From Hadarchaeum sp964343275 (GTDB lineage: Archaea; Hadarchaeota; Hadarchaeia; Hadarchaeales; Hadarchaeaceae), in contig CAYFIY010000024.1 in assembly GCA_964343275.1 (NCBI GenBank), positions 1 through 17,528 on the forward strand: a stretch of DNA of 17,528 bases, in the 5' to 3' direction. The position numbers and the translations under genes are program-made. Each line of letters opens with the position of its first letter. The first letter of the stretch is position 1. Shown here in pieces: positions 1 to 6,960 of the stretch. The notes under the pieces were generated by a model, which saw nothing but the letters and a program-made list of their open reading frames with translations, searched no databases and was not told the DNA's origin.

Positions 1-147
1 GCAGAAGTTACAGAAGAAATTAAAGCAGAAATTAAGGAAGGATTGACTTGGGTCCAACAAAATTCGTCTCTGGAGATGTGGGCCCGCGGGGATTCGAACC
101 CCGGTAACCACCGGTCTCAGCCACCCTGTGAGGGTGGTGTTTGTTAG
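1..147 (+). CDS. 3' end of an unidentified gene running in from the left edge
   Basis: Frame 1 is open from base 1 to a TAG at 145-147. The first 25 codons are strongly coding-like (GCA GAA GTT ACA GAA GAA ATT...) and give a charged, helix-forming tail (AEVTEEIKAEIKEG, then LTWVQQNSSLE). From codon 26 the frame lies antisense to the tRNA-Val gene, so the last ~23 residues (WARGDSNPGN...) simply translate the T arm and anticodon arm backwards. Frame 2 stops at 44-46 and frame 3 at 21-23, and both look less coding-like. Either the protein really has this tail, or a sequencing error or frameshift before base 79 hides the true stop. Too little is present to name a family. Confidence 0.5.
   Translation, partial: AEVTEEIKAEIKEGLTWVQQNSSLEMWARGDSNPGNHRSQPPCEGGVC
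114..126 (-). other. 13-nt tRNA intron at canonical position 37/38
   Basis: The pre-tRNA can form a textbook bulge-helix-bulge. The outer helix is CCACC (137-133) with GGTGG (112-108). The four-pair central helix is CTCA (132-129) with TGAG (119-116). The two 3-nt bulges are CAG (128-126) and ACC (115-113). Cutting between the second and third bulge bases removes 126-114 and joins A37 to C38. The intron also carries a second GGTGG (125-121) that could pair with CCACC in a decoy hairpin. The anticodon is CAC in either fold. Confidence 0.82.
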
Positions 148-168
148 GGAAGGTAGAGAACCATCCCC
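141..168 (-). other. 28-nt tRNA intron in the D arm (position 23/24)
   Basis: A second bulge-helix-bulge is visible. The outer helix is GTG (177-175) with CAC (139-137). The central helix is GTTA (174-171) with TAAC (146-143). The bulges are AGG (170-168) and AAA (142-140). The intron is capped by its own hairpin, GGGATGG (167-161) with CCTTCCC (153-147), which has one T-T mismatch and a 7-base loop. Cleavage at the standard bulge positions removes 168-141 and restores the D stem. The position is non-canonical. Its outer helix uses a base (137) that also belongs to the anticodon stem, so the two introns may be removed in order. Confidence 0.78.
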
Positions 169-225
169 CTTAACCACTGGACCACGGGCCCGAGAAGAAG
201 TTTTTATGGATTGGTATTAAGCTTT

Positions 226-414
226 TTATTTTTCAAGCAGCTCTAGAGCACGCTCAAGACGTAACAGTATCTCGGGATTTAGACCTATGAAAACTCCACC
301 GACCTTACCACTGACAAATATGGCCTCGTTCGGCTTGATTTTTTCGTTAGTCGCCGGAGACTCGCTGTCAAAGTGGGTGATTTTCGAGCTAGTGAAAGAG
401 TCACGTTTATGTAT
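226..414 (-). pseudogene. Coding-like 62-codon frame without a standard start; gene remnant or unusual small gene
   Basis: Between in-frame stops at 415-417 and 226-228 the minus strand reads like protein. The C-terminal part is GGVFIGLNPEILLRLERALE followed by LLEK and TAA, preceded by KIKPNEAIFVSGKV. Codon use is G-rich in first positions, as in the neighbouring genes. There is no ATG, GTG or TTG in the open stretch, so it is either the 3' end of a broken gene or starts at a rare codon. A TATA-like TATATAAAA lies upstream on the same strand at about 440-450, which would allow transcription from near the start of the frame. I do not recognise the family. The rest of 192-597 holds AT-rich promoter sequence for this strand and for the gene at 598 and shows no other gene. 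Confidence 0.38.
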
Positions 415-597
415 TTAGACCCTTGCTGAAATTTTTATCTTACTTTTATATGGAATTTCCCCTTCGGAACGGGTCTCATCTTTTATACCAACTAAAGGTA
501 ATTTTTTACGCACTTTAACTTTTGTGAAGTACTGTTGATACCTGCACCAAAAAATTGGAAAGATTTTTAAATGTATAAATTGATTAAGGTGATACCT

Positions 598-1794
598 TTG
601 GTTGATTCGATGCTGCCAATAAAGGTTCTAGATAATTTATATTGGGTTGGAGCCTTGGACTGGAACGCCAGACACTTCCATGGCTTGACTTATTCCACAC
701 CTAGGGGGACTACCTACAACTCGTACTTGATCGTTGATGATAAAATTACCCTTGTGGATGGCGTCTACGGACCTTTCGCTGGAGAGATGATGGACAGAAT
801 TAGCGAAGTAGTTGACCCGTGTAAAATTGACTATGTCATTGCCAATCACGTGGAGCCGGACCACTCGGGTTCGATAGTGGATATTTTGAAATGCGCCCCA
901 GATGCTAAGCTGGTGGGCACAAACAGGTGTAAGGCTGGGTTGCAGAAGCACTATTTCGGCAACTGGGATTTCCAAGTTGTAAAAACTGGCGACGAGTTAA
1001 TCCTTGGAAGTAGAACCCTGACCTTCCTAGAGGCACCAATGCTGCATTGGCCTGACACCATGTTTACCTATATAGAGAAAGACGCCCTGCTGCTACCAAA
1101 CGATGCCTTCGGACAGCATCTCGCAACTTCGAAACGATTCGACGATGAGGTGGAGCGGAACATCCTGATGGGGGAGGCGGCCAAATATTATGCAAATATA
1201 TTCTGGCCCTTTAGCGTCCTGATGGTTAAAAAGATTGAGGAGATCCAGAAGCTAAAGCTCAAGATAAAAATGATAGCCCCAAGCCACGGGATCATCTGGA
1301 GGAATGACCCCATGAAGATAGTCGAGGCGTACTTGCGCTGGGCGAAGAATGAAGTCAAGAGGAAGGTTCTGGTTGTCTACGATACTATGTGGAACAGTAC
1401 CGAGAAAATGGCCAAAGCATTGCTCGAAGGCATCAGAAGTGAAAATAATGAGGCGATGTTGTTCAGGCTGCCTTTTTCGGATCACAGCGATATTATAAAG
1501 GAACTCCTTGACGCCAAAGGATTGTTGATTGGCTCGTCTACATTCAATAGCGGCATGCTTCCCACACTTGCATCATTTCTTAGAGATTTGAATGGCCTGA
1601 AACCTAAAGGAAAAATCGCAGCTGCATTTGGATCCTATGGGTGGGGTGGGGGAGCCACAAAATCGATCGAGGAAGTTCTCAAACAGGCTGGGATGGGAAT
1701 AGCTATGCCGGCATTGGGAGTAAATTGGGTTCCCAACGCTGAAGAAATCAAAAAATGCTTCGAGTTCGGCAAGGAATTTGCTAAAAAATTGTAG
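598..1794 (+). CDS. fprA: Type A flavodiiron protein (FprA family)
   Basis: A cytoplasmic two-domain enzyme that reduces O2 to water, or NO to N2O. In methanogens the donor is F420H2. Residue numbers here count from the in-frame ATG at 571. Residues ~15-260 form the metallo-beta-lactamase-like diiron domain, with H93-x-E95-x-D97-H98 (NHVEPDHSGS), H159 (MLHWPDTMF), D178 (PNDAFGQH) and H239 (APSHG), a full ligand set. Residues ~264-407 are the flavodoxin domain with the FMN loop DTMWNSTEKMA and FGSYGWGGG. There is no rubredoxin or flavin reductase extension, so a separate donor is needed. The start is uncertain: ATG 571 overlaps a TATA-like TTTTTAAA (564-571). TTG 598 follows AGGTGAT (587-593) with the spacing used by other genes here, and ATG 610 is also possible. 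It is probably monocistronic, since the next operon converges on it. Confidence 0.93.
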   Translation: MVDSMLPIKVLDNLYWVGALDWNARHFHGLTYSTPRGTTYNSYLIVDDKITLVDGVYGPFAGEMMDRISEVVDPCKIDYVIANHVEPDHSGSIVDILKCAPDAKLVGTNRCKAGLQKHYFGNWDFQVVKTGDELILGSRTLTFLEAPMLHWPDTMFTYIEKDALLLPNDAFGQHLATSKRFDDEVERNILMGEAAKYYANIFWPFSVLMVKKIEEIQKLKLKIKMIAPSHGIIWRNDPMKIVEAYLRWAKNEVKRKVLVVYDTMWNSTEKMAKALLEGIRSENNEAMLFRLPFSDHSDIIKELLDAKGLLIGSSTFNSGMLPTLASFLRDLNGLKPKGKIAAAFGSYGWGGGATKSIEEVLKQAGMGIAMPALGVNWVPNAEEIKKCFEFGKEFAKKL

Positions 1795-1936
1795 ATCAAG
1801 TTAATTTAATTCGTGGAATTTGAAAGTCACCATTTATATAATGATTTTCCTTGCGTGAGGCCAAACGTTTATTGTGACCGTCTTTATTCAGTGATGAGAC
1901 ATCAGTGATTAGATAATTTTTTCAATGGAGAAAGAT

Positions 1937-2320
1937 TTATTCTGTTTGAACATATGCATCGTCAGCGTCGACAAAAATCTTATCCCCGGATTTAATTTTA
2001 TCGCTATCGATTCCATCCACACAAGGTATGCCCGCTAGGATGACCCCTGTCGCTACTATAGTTTCCGTTTCTTTATTGACAATCGCAATCGGTGCCACAC
2101 CGTTCTTCTTCAAGCCATATATCACGTAGGAGCCCACGGTTGAGCCCTTGCCCTGTGGGAAAACCAGTACCTTGCCACTGACGTTTCGTCCCTCTAGCTC
2201 GTGACCCTTCTCGATCACGATTCCTGTCTTCGGGTCTATCCCGCCGTAGAAGCCAATGGGAGACCTCGAAACTATCGCCTCTCCTCGGGCTTTTCCTGGG
2301 CTAATCGTCCTACCCTTCAT
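1937..2320 (-). CDS. Phosphomevalonate dehydratase small subunit (AcnX swivel-domain type)
   Basis: A 127-residue protein matching the small (swiveling) subunit of archaeal aconitase X. With the large subunit it dehydrates (R)-5-phosphomevalonate to trans-anhydromevalonate 5-phosphate. Visible marks are the N-terminal GRTISPGKARGEAIVS, the GGIDPKTG turn, and the glycine/serine motif PQGKGSTVGSYVIYGL (residues 55-70), whose Ser60 sits in the active-site position expected for the family. The ATG lies inside the end of the large-subunit gene (11-base overlap, different frame), with GGAGTG upstream, so the two chains are probably made together. It is the last gene of the four-gene minus-strand operon. 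In proteobacteria AcnX proteins act on hydroxyproline, but the mevalonate kinase and UbiD neighbours point to the isoprenoid function. Confidence 0.9.
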   Translation of the reverse strand: MKGRTISPGKARGEAIVSRSPIGFYGGIDPKTGIVIEKGHELEGRNVSGKVLVFPQGKGSTVGSYVIYGLKKNGVAPIAIVNKETETIVATGVILAGIPCVDGIDSDKIKSGDKIFVDADDAYVQTE

Positions 2321-3503
2321 GAGACCCGCACTCCAGCAAGTCGTCCAAACTCTTGAACACGACCTGTTGCTTGCAGAATCCAGGGAGATAATTGGCAGCT
2401 TTACCAGAGTCTACTCCGGTCACTTTGTATCCCATTCGGTCGATGGGAGAAACGACCATGCAGGTATCGGCAACTACCTTACCCCCTGATTTATCTATGA
2501 TCTCCGTAAAGCCCATCCGATTGGCAGCTTCCTTGGTTACCCTTGAGGTGCAGATCCAAAGTGGCTTTTTAAGGCTCTTCCCTTCCAGCTTACAGGCCAA
2601 GTCGGATATCTCCTTCAATGAGGCGTGCGGGCAACCCAAGATGATTATATCAAGATCACTCCCGGAGTTCAACTTCTCAATAGCACCACTCAACTCTCGA
2701 TTCCCAACCTCGATTGTTTCGAGATTCTTGACGTCCATTAGGTCAGCTTCCGGTGTAGATCCCTCGACATGATACATGGCAACAGCCCCGGAGGCCGCCA
2801 TCGCCGCTCCAAGAGCCTTCAGCTTATCGACGTTAGCATCTCTTATTCCTCGGAAATAAGGAACTTTGTTTTTTGCCAGCTTCCCCACATGGTATCCCAA
2901 AGCAGCGAAATCGGTGCTGGTTTTCAAGTCTGATTTAACTGTGATTAGAAAGTGCGGCTTTCTATTTTCATTCAAATGTAGCCCATAATTGGGCGTGACC
3001 CCGCAGAAGGCCGCCGCAAGCGCTGAAGGCCCACCCTCTCGGTTTGTTCGGGCTCCTATCACGGAGTTGGCAAAAGACACGGCCGAAGACTCAGACCACG
3101 CTATATGTTCTCTGAAACGGGGTAGGTTGCCCGCCAGATATGGGGTACAGGTTGCGGTCATCATTATCCCCATCTTCTTGAATGAATCCATTATCTGTAG
3201 CTGCTTCTCTGCGAAATCCCTCGGAACGCCCAGCTTCTTCCAGTCCTCAAGATCCATTCCAGCCGGGTTCAGGGTTGTGGGCACCCGGACCCTTGCCTGT
3301 TTCTCGGCGATATCCTTAAGGAACTCCAGCCCTGGGTCGCCAATAGACTTATAGGAGACTCCAGCGACTTGGACCGACCCGATGGGAATCATACGTTCAG
3401 CGCCGTAGATTTCTCCTAGCCGAACGAGCAGACGTAACATTCGCCCGATTACTTCTCCGCCCTCACCCGAGAGCATGCTTTCCTGCTCTTTGGTCAGGTA
3501 CAT
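2310..3503 (-). CDS. Phosphomevalonate dehydratase large subunit (AcnX catalytic type)
   Basis: A 397-residue aconitase X catalytic subunit. It binds an iron-sulfur cluster and dehydrates 5-phosphomevalonate together with the small subunit. Numbering from the ATG at 3503, motifs include TATCTPYLAGNLPRFREH with C119, then EHIAWSESSAVSFANSV, GARTNREGGPSALAAAFCG (C167), GCPHASL (C291), WICTSR (C318) and ADTCMVVSPIDRMG (C348). These conserved cysteines are the candidate cluster ligands. I chose ATG 3503 because GGTGATGGT precedes it directly and the family normally begins MYLTKEQE. The frame extends to a TTG at 3536, but those 11 residues lack family likeness. There is a 46-base gap from the UbiD stop, containing an AAATTTTTAAG stretch that could be an internal promoter. 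Confidence 0.93.
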   Translation of the reverse strand: MYLTKEQESMLSGEGGEVIGRMLRLLVRLGEIYGAERMIPIGSVQVAGVSYKSIGDPGLEFLKDIAEKQARVRVPTTLNPAGMDLEDWKKLGVPRDFAEKQLQIMDSFKKMGIMMTATCTPYLAGNLPRFREHIAWSESSAVSFANSVIGARTNREGGPSALAAAFCGVTPNYGLHLNENRKPHFLITVKSDLKTSTDFAALGYHVGKLAKNKVPYFRGIRDANVDKLKALGAAMAASGAVAMYHVEGSTPEADLMDVKNLETIEVGNRELSGAIEKLNSGSDLDIIILGCPHASLKEISDLACKLEGKSLKKPLWICTSRVTKEAANRMGFTEIIDKSGGKVVADTCMVVSPIDRMGYKVTGVDSGKAANYLPGFCKQQVVFKSLDDLLECGSHEG

Positions 3504-3549
3504 ACCATCACCATGAATAAAGAAATAATGATCCAACTTAAAAATTTTC

Positions 3550-4827
3550 CTAGATGATTAGATAATCTTTAATTTTTAACTTCATCGACGGTTCTGGTTT
3601 TTTGAAGTGCTTCATGTCGCGGTCTGATGGAATGGTCATATCAAACCCGATTTTTGTAGTCATCCGGGTCTCCAGTTCGGAGGAGGGGTCCAAAGATGAG
3701 CCGGACTCCCTCTTAATTACCATGTTCTTGTCTCCTTGAAACCGCGTGGCCATCGCCCACTCGACTTCATGTGGATTATGAATGTCGATATCATCGTCCA
3801 CTATCCAGACGTGCTTGAGAGACTTGTGTCCCTTGAAGGCTGCGTCTATAGCCTTCTTTCCGTCATCGGAGCCATTTTTATTTATGCTTACTATGGCATG
3901 CAACCAAGACGCCCCACCGGGAGTTATCGAAACGTCCGTGCATTCGCAGACCTTGCTTACCTCACGGAATATTGTTGGTTCGCGTGGCGTGCCCATCAAG
4001 GTCTTATGTTCCAATCCCCCGGGTAACAAAGCGTGGTAAATCGCATTCTCCTTGACAAATATCCTTTTGATTTTTGCCACAAGCTGTTTTCGGACTACGT
4101 CTGGAGTTTCAGTCAGGTCGAGAAATGGTCCCTCTTCATGCTCCTCTCCAGTCATCTCAGCAATCAAGACTATCTCGGCATCTGGAACTTTATGACCGGC
4201 AAGTTCTATCAAGTCAGTTTTAGAAAGTGCGTTGGCGATGCTGAGCTCGCTGGTTCCGAGCCCAACCGACACAGCTGAGGCCAACAATACCTGTATTGAG
4301 TTACTGATGCAAATGGCGAACTCTCTATTACCACGCTTGAGAAAAGCATTGAAGTCACGAGGCAAAATCCTCATCACTACTTTATCTTTTCCAATGACCA
4401 TTGCCCTGTGGAAAGAGACGTTGAGCCCCAGTTCTGGATCCCTAGCTACAACCACAGCGGAAGAAATGTAAGGTCCTCCGTCAAACGGATAGTGTATTAA
4501 AATTGGGAGCTTGAAAAGTTCTGCCGGGATCTCTTGAAAACCATCAGTTTTTCCGAGTTTAGGTTCCCTAGGGTTTTCGATTGCACTCGCTAACTTTGCT
4601 ATTATTTCGTTGGGGTTTATCCCTAGCCCAAGGGATACCAGATCTCGCGTAGAGCAGATATTGGCTACGACAGGATTGGGGAAGTTCTTGACGTTTTCAA
4701 AGATGATTGGCTTATCGTTTATCATCCTGATCAGTGTCGGGATTTCGTACTTTATGTCGACAGGGCGTTTGACACGCAAGAGGAGCCCTTTTTCTTCCAG
4801 AAGTTTCACGAACTCCCTTAAGTTCAT
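3550..4827 (-). CDS. UbiD-family anhydromevalonate phosphate decarboxylase
   Basis: A 425-residue UbiD-type, prenylated-FMN-dependent decarboxylase. In this context it should convert trans-anhydromevalonate 5-phosphate to isopentenyl phosphate. Family features run in order: the N-terminal MNLREFVKLLEEKGLLLRV, the flavin/metal region VVMRILPRDFNAFLKRGN (R153), the acidic active-site run AEMTGEEHEEGPFLDLTE (E224, E228, E229, E231, E232; UbiD enzymes use an Arg-Glu-Glu set), then PGGLEHKTLMGTPREP and WIVDDDIDIHNPHEVEWAMA, a typical UbiD C-domain signature. The start ATG follows GGGTGA at 4832-4837, whose TGA is the stop codon of mevalonate kinase, leaving 4 bases between the genes. UbiD relatives also decarboxylate polyprenyl-hydroxybenzoate, but the AcnX and kinase partners make that unlikely. 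The prFMN synthase UbiX is not in the window. Confidence 0.92.
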   Translation of the reverse strand: MNLREFVKLLEEKGLLLRVKRPVDIKYEIPTLIRMINDKPIIFENVKNFPNPVVANICSTRDLVSLGLGINPNEIIAKLASAIENPREPKLGKTDGFQEIPAELFKLPILIHYPFDGGPYISSAVVVARDPELGLNVSFHRAMVIGKDKVVMRILPRDFNAFLKRGNREFAICISNSIQVLLASAVSVGLGTSELSIANALSKTDLIELAGHKVPDAEIVLIAEMTGEEHEEGPFLDLTETPDVVRKQLVAKIKRIFVKENAIYHALLPGGLEHKTLMGTPREPTIFREVSKVCECTDVSITPGGASWLHAIVSINKNGSDDGKKAIDAAFKGHKSLKHVWIVDDDIDIHNPHEVEWAMATRFQGDKNMVIKRESGSSLDPSSELETRMTTKIGFDMTIPSDRDMKHFKKPEPSMKLKIKDYLII

Positions 4828-4831
4828 CGGT

Positions 4832-5752
4832 TCACCCTATCCTCGTTTTTAGGGCTTCGAAGCCTTCTTCCTTTATGGCACGCGCCACTTTATCCTGCAG
4901 GTCTTTCCCAGGGGTGAGGGCCACCATGTTGCCCCCGAGGCCCCCTCCAGTCATTTTGGCTCCAAGGGCTCCATTTTCGCGAGAAAGATCTACCATGGAG
5001 TCTAGTTCCTCGCAAGATACCTCGATCGCCTTCAGTAGTCCGTGGTTCCGGTCCATAAGATTCCCAACTACATTAAGGTCGTAGTCCGTGAGAGCCTTCT
5101 TAGCATTGTAGGCGAGTTCCTCGGCCTCCTTAAACATTTTTTCGTACTTCTCTGGGTGTTCTTGTTTACGTTCTCGCACACCAGCTACAGCCGCTTTGGT
5201 ATTTGTGACTAGGCCGGTATTTCCAATTACTATCTCCACCGGATGTGTGATTGGAACCCTCTCGATCGGCTTCCCGCGAACGAACCAGAGAAGGCCACCA
5301 TAAGTGGCCGCGGTGTTGTCCACCCCGGATGGATTTCCATGGTATGCCCTTTCCCCCGCGTAAGCTATTTCGTTGATCTTTTCGTCTGAGAAATCTAAGC
5401 CAAGTTCATCGGAAAGAGCCCGGGATATAGCAACACATGAGGCAGCGCTCGCCCCTATTCCACTGACAGCCACTAGGTCTCCCCCTAATGATATCTTTAT
5501 CTCTTGATTCGCGATATCAACCCCTGCCGCCTTCAATACTCGCGAGATAGAATCCTTTTGTTGTTCAAGCTTCTCCTCTTTGTATGCCGGAGTGGCGAGA
5601 CGAGAATCATCTAAAACCCATCCAGAGCCTTCCATCTTTTGAACATGAGCGATAGTGGTTTTGTCTATCGCAGAGACTATAGAGGGCACGTTGTAAACGA
5701 CGAAATGTTCGTTAAACAGGATTGTCTTCCCGTATCCTGCACCTTGCCCCAT
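4832..5752 (-). CDS. mvk: Mevalonate kinase (GHMP family)
   Basis: A 306-residue GHMP kinase that phosphorylates mevalonate at the 5-OH, giving the substrate of the AcnX dehydratase encoded downstream. Three family motifs are visible: N-terminal GYGKTILFNEHFVVY (residues 6-20, K9), the ATP loop VSGIGASAASCVAI (96-109), and GNPSGVDNTAATYGG (139-153) with the catalytic-type D145. The C-terminal glycine loop KMTGGGLGGNM lies at 266-276. The N-terminal motif has Asn where most mevalonate kinases have Gly (FGEH), and loop 2 has GAS for the usual GLGSS. These are variants, not losses. The ATG at 5752 follows GGTG with a 5-base spacer. It is the first gene of the operon and is divergent from the methionine synthase genes across a 215-base shared promoter region. 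Confidence 0.92.
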   Translation of the reverse strand: MGQGAGYGKTILFNEHFVVYNVPSIVSAIDKTTIAHVQKMEGSGWVLDDSRLATPAYKEEKLEQQKDSISRVLKAAGVDIANQEIKISLGGDLVAVSGIGASAASCVAISRALSDELGLDFSDEKINEIAYAGERAYHGNPSGVDNTAATYGGLLWFVRGKPIERVPITHPVEIVIGNTGLVTNTKAAVAGVRERKQEHPEKYEKMFKEAEELAYNAKKALTDYDLNVVGNLMDRNHGLLKAIEVSCEELDSMVDLSRENGALGAKMTGGGLGGNMVALTPGKDLQDKVARAIKEEGFEALKTRIG

Positions 5753-5939
5753 TTTTGCACCATACTAACTTTTTGGTTAATACCTTTAACTTTTGTGAGG
5801 CGAAAAATCAGTCGAATAGTTAACCTAGACTTGCCTACTAGGTGATAAAATAAACTAGTTTGATTTCTTTCAAATTCTGCTGTGGGCTGTAATAGTCGAT
5901 AATTTTCACCAAATACCTTTAATAAATTTACCCGAGTAA

Positions 5940-5947
5940 TTATATAA
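5940..5947 (+). promoter_or_regulatory. TATA box for the methionine synthase genes
   Basis: TTATATAA is centred about 25 bases before the TTG at 5968, the archaeal TATA-to-initiation distance. The transcript would therefore start at or beside the start codon and be leaderless, which agrees with the absence of a Shine-Dalgarno site. The whole 5753-5967 interval is the divergent promoter region shared with mevalonate kinase. Confidence 0.6.
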
Positions 5948-5967
5948 CTTTTACACAAAATACAGTT

Positions 5968-6960
5968 TTGATTGAAGTGGATATTTTAACCTCGAGCACA
6001 GGCAGCTACCCTCGCATATGCACCCATACGGAAAGTCAGCAACATCGTCAGGCATGCGCCAGTCTTGAGAGCGGTGTGATATCGGACGCTGAGTTCGGAC
6101 GCATTGAGGATGAAGTCACAAAAGAAGTTATAAAAGAACAAGTTGACGCTGGTCTCGACTTTATCACCGACGGTCTTGTGCGCTGGCAAGACCCCATCTC
6201 TCACTTATCGCGAAGACTTAATGGTTGCGAAATAAACGGTCTGTTGCGGTTTTTTGACTCTAATTTTTACTTCCGACAGCCGATAATTAAGGATAGGATT
6301 AGTAGAAGAGAATCTATTTTAAAACGAGAATTCATTTTTGCAAAGAGTGTTTCGCCCAAGCCCGTGAAGGCAGTAGTGACCGGACCATACACCTTGGCCA
6401 AGCTCTCCATAAACCGTCGCGATATCGATCTCAAGATGATTGTTGAAGAGTTCACCGAGGTAATCGCTAAAGAAATAGCGGAGTTGGTTAGAGCCGGAGC
6501 CGAACTCGTCCAGATTGATGAACCTGCCATTTTAAAAAATACTGGTGATTTCCCAATCTTGAAAGAAGCTATTGAAGAATTAGATGCCGAAAAAGGTCGC
6601 GCTAAGCTGGCTCTTTATACCTACTTTGGGGATGCAGTGCCTCTCTACGAGCAATTTCTCGAGTTATCTGTAGACGCACTAGGATTTGACTTCACATATA
6701 GCCCCAAATTAGAGGAGGAAATTATTCGTTCTGGGTGTAGTTTGGATATATGCTTAGGGCTGGTCGACGGCAGAAATACTAAAATCGATGAAAAAGAGAA
6801 AGTCATTAAAAGGTTGAAACGTATGTTGCCCGCACTCAAAGGTGAGCACGTCTACTTGAGTCCTTCTTGCGGGTTGGGTGAATATCTCCCCCGTGAGATA
6901 GCCTACACCAAACTCCAAAACATAGTGGCGATAGCACAGGAAGCGAGGGAGTTGATATAA
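5968..6960 (+). CDS. Methionine synthase N-terminal-domain-like protein (split MetE, non-catalytic half)
   Basis: A 330-residue TIM-barrel protein of the cobalamin-independent methionine synthase family. It carries TGSYPR near the start, KPVKAVVTGPYTLAKLS (131-147) and VQIDEPAIL (181-189). It lacks the zinc site of the catalytic barrel: HxC is Tyr-Thr-Tyr (217-219, in LALYTYFGD), the Glu ligand is Asp 241, and only C301 remains. LALYTYFGD, GLVDGRN and SPSCGLG instead resemble the N-terminal barrel of long MetE (TTYF, INGRN, APSCSL). It therefore probably partners the protein encoded next, imitating the two-barrel enzyme and perhaps shaping methyl-donor binding. The stop overlaps the next start by one base (TAATG). 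The start is TTG 5968 if leaderless; GTG 5977 is the alternative. Confidence 0.85.
   Translation: MIEVDILTSSTGSYPRICTHTESQQHRQACASLESGVISDAEFGRIEDEVTKEVIKEQVDAGLDFITDGLVRWQDPISHLSRRLNGCEINGLLRFFDSNFYFRQPIIKDRISRRESILKREFIFAKSVSPKPVKAVVTGPYTLAKLSINRRDIDLKMIVEEFTEVIAKEIAELVRAGAELVQIDEPAILKNTGDFPILKEAIEELDAEKGRAKLALYTYFGDAVPLYEQFLELSVDALGFDFTYSPKLEEEIIRSGCSLDICLGLVDGRNTKIDEKEKVIKRLKRMLPALKGEHVYLSPSCGLGEYLPREIAYTKLQNIVAIAQEARELI

Larger units (their letters stand above)
79..191 (-). tRNA. tRNA-Val (anticodon CAC) with two introns
   Basis: Read on the minus strand, GGGCCCG (191-185) pairs fully with CGGGCCC (86-80), with discriminator A at 79 and no encoded CCA. The T arm is CGGGG-TTCGAAT-CCCCG (103-87). 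The D arm begins GTCC at 182-179. The gene is 113 nt, about 40 too long. Removing a 28-nt intron (168-141) and a 13-nt intron (126-114) leaves exons 191-169, 140-127 and 113-79. These make a normal 72-nt tRNA with D stem GTCC/AGAC (a C13-A22 mismatch at its end), anticodon stem CCACC/GGTGG and loop CTCACAC. The loop has U33, anticodon CAC and A37. The D loop AGTGGTTA and the acceptor stem match archaeal tRNA-Val. A TTAATA element at about 215-220 lies some 26 bases upstream and may be its TATA box. Confidence 0.88.

Noticed and set aside
113..162. GGTTCTC pairing with GAGACC around the anticodon hairpin as one large intron
   Set aside because: It needs a bulged base and leaves no anticodon stem. 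The two separate BHB folds explain every base and give a standard mature tRNA.
141..168. Loop TTCTCTA on GGGATGG/CCTTCCC read as a tRNA-Glu (CUC) anticodon arm
   Set aside because: No matching 39-43 partner leads into the T arm and position 37 would be T. The hairpin is instead the apical stem of the D-arm intron, and the D loop and acceptor match tRNA-Val.
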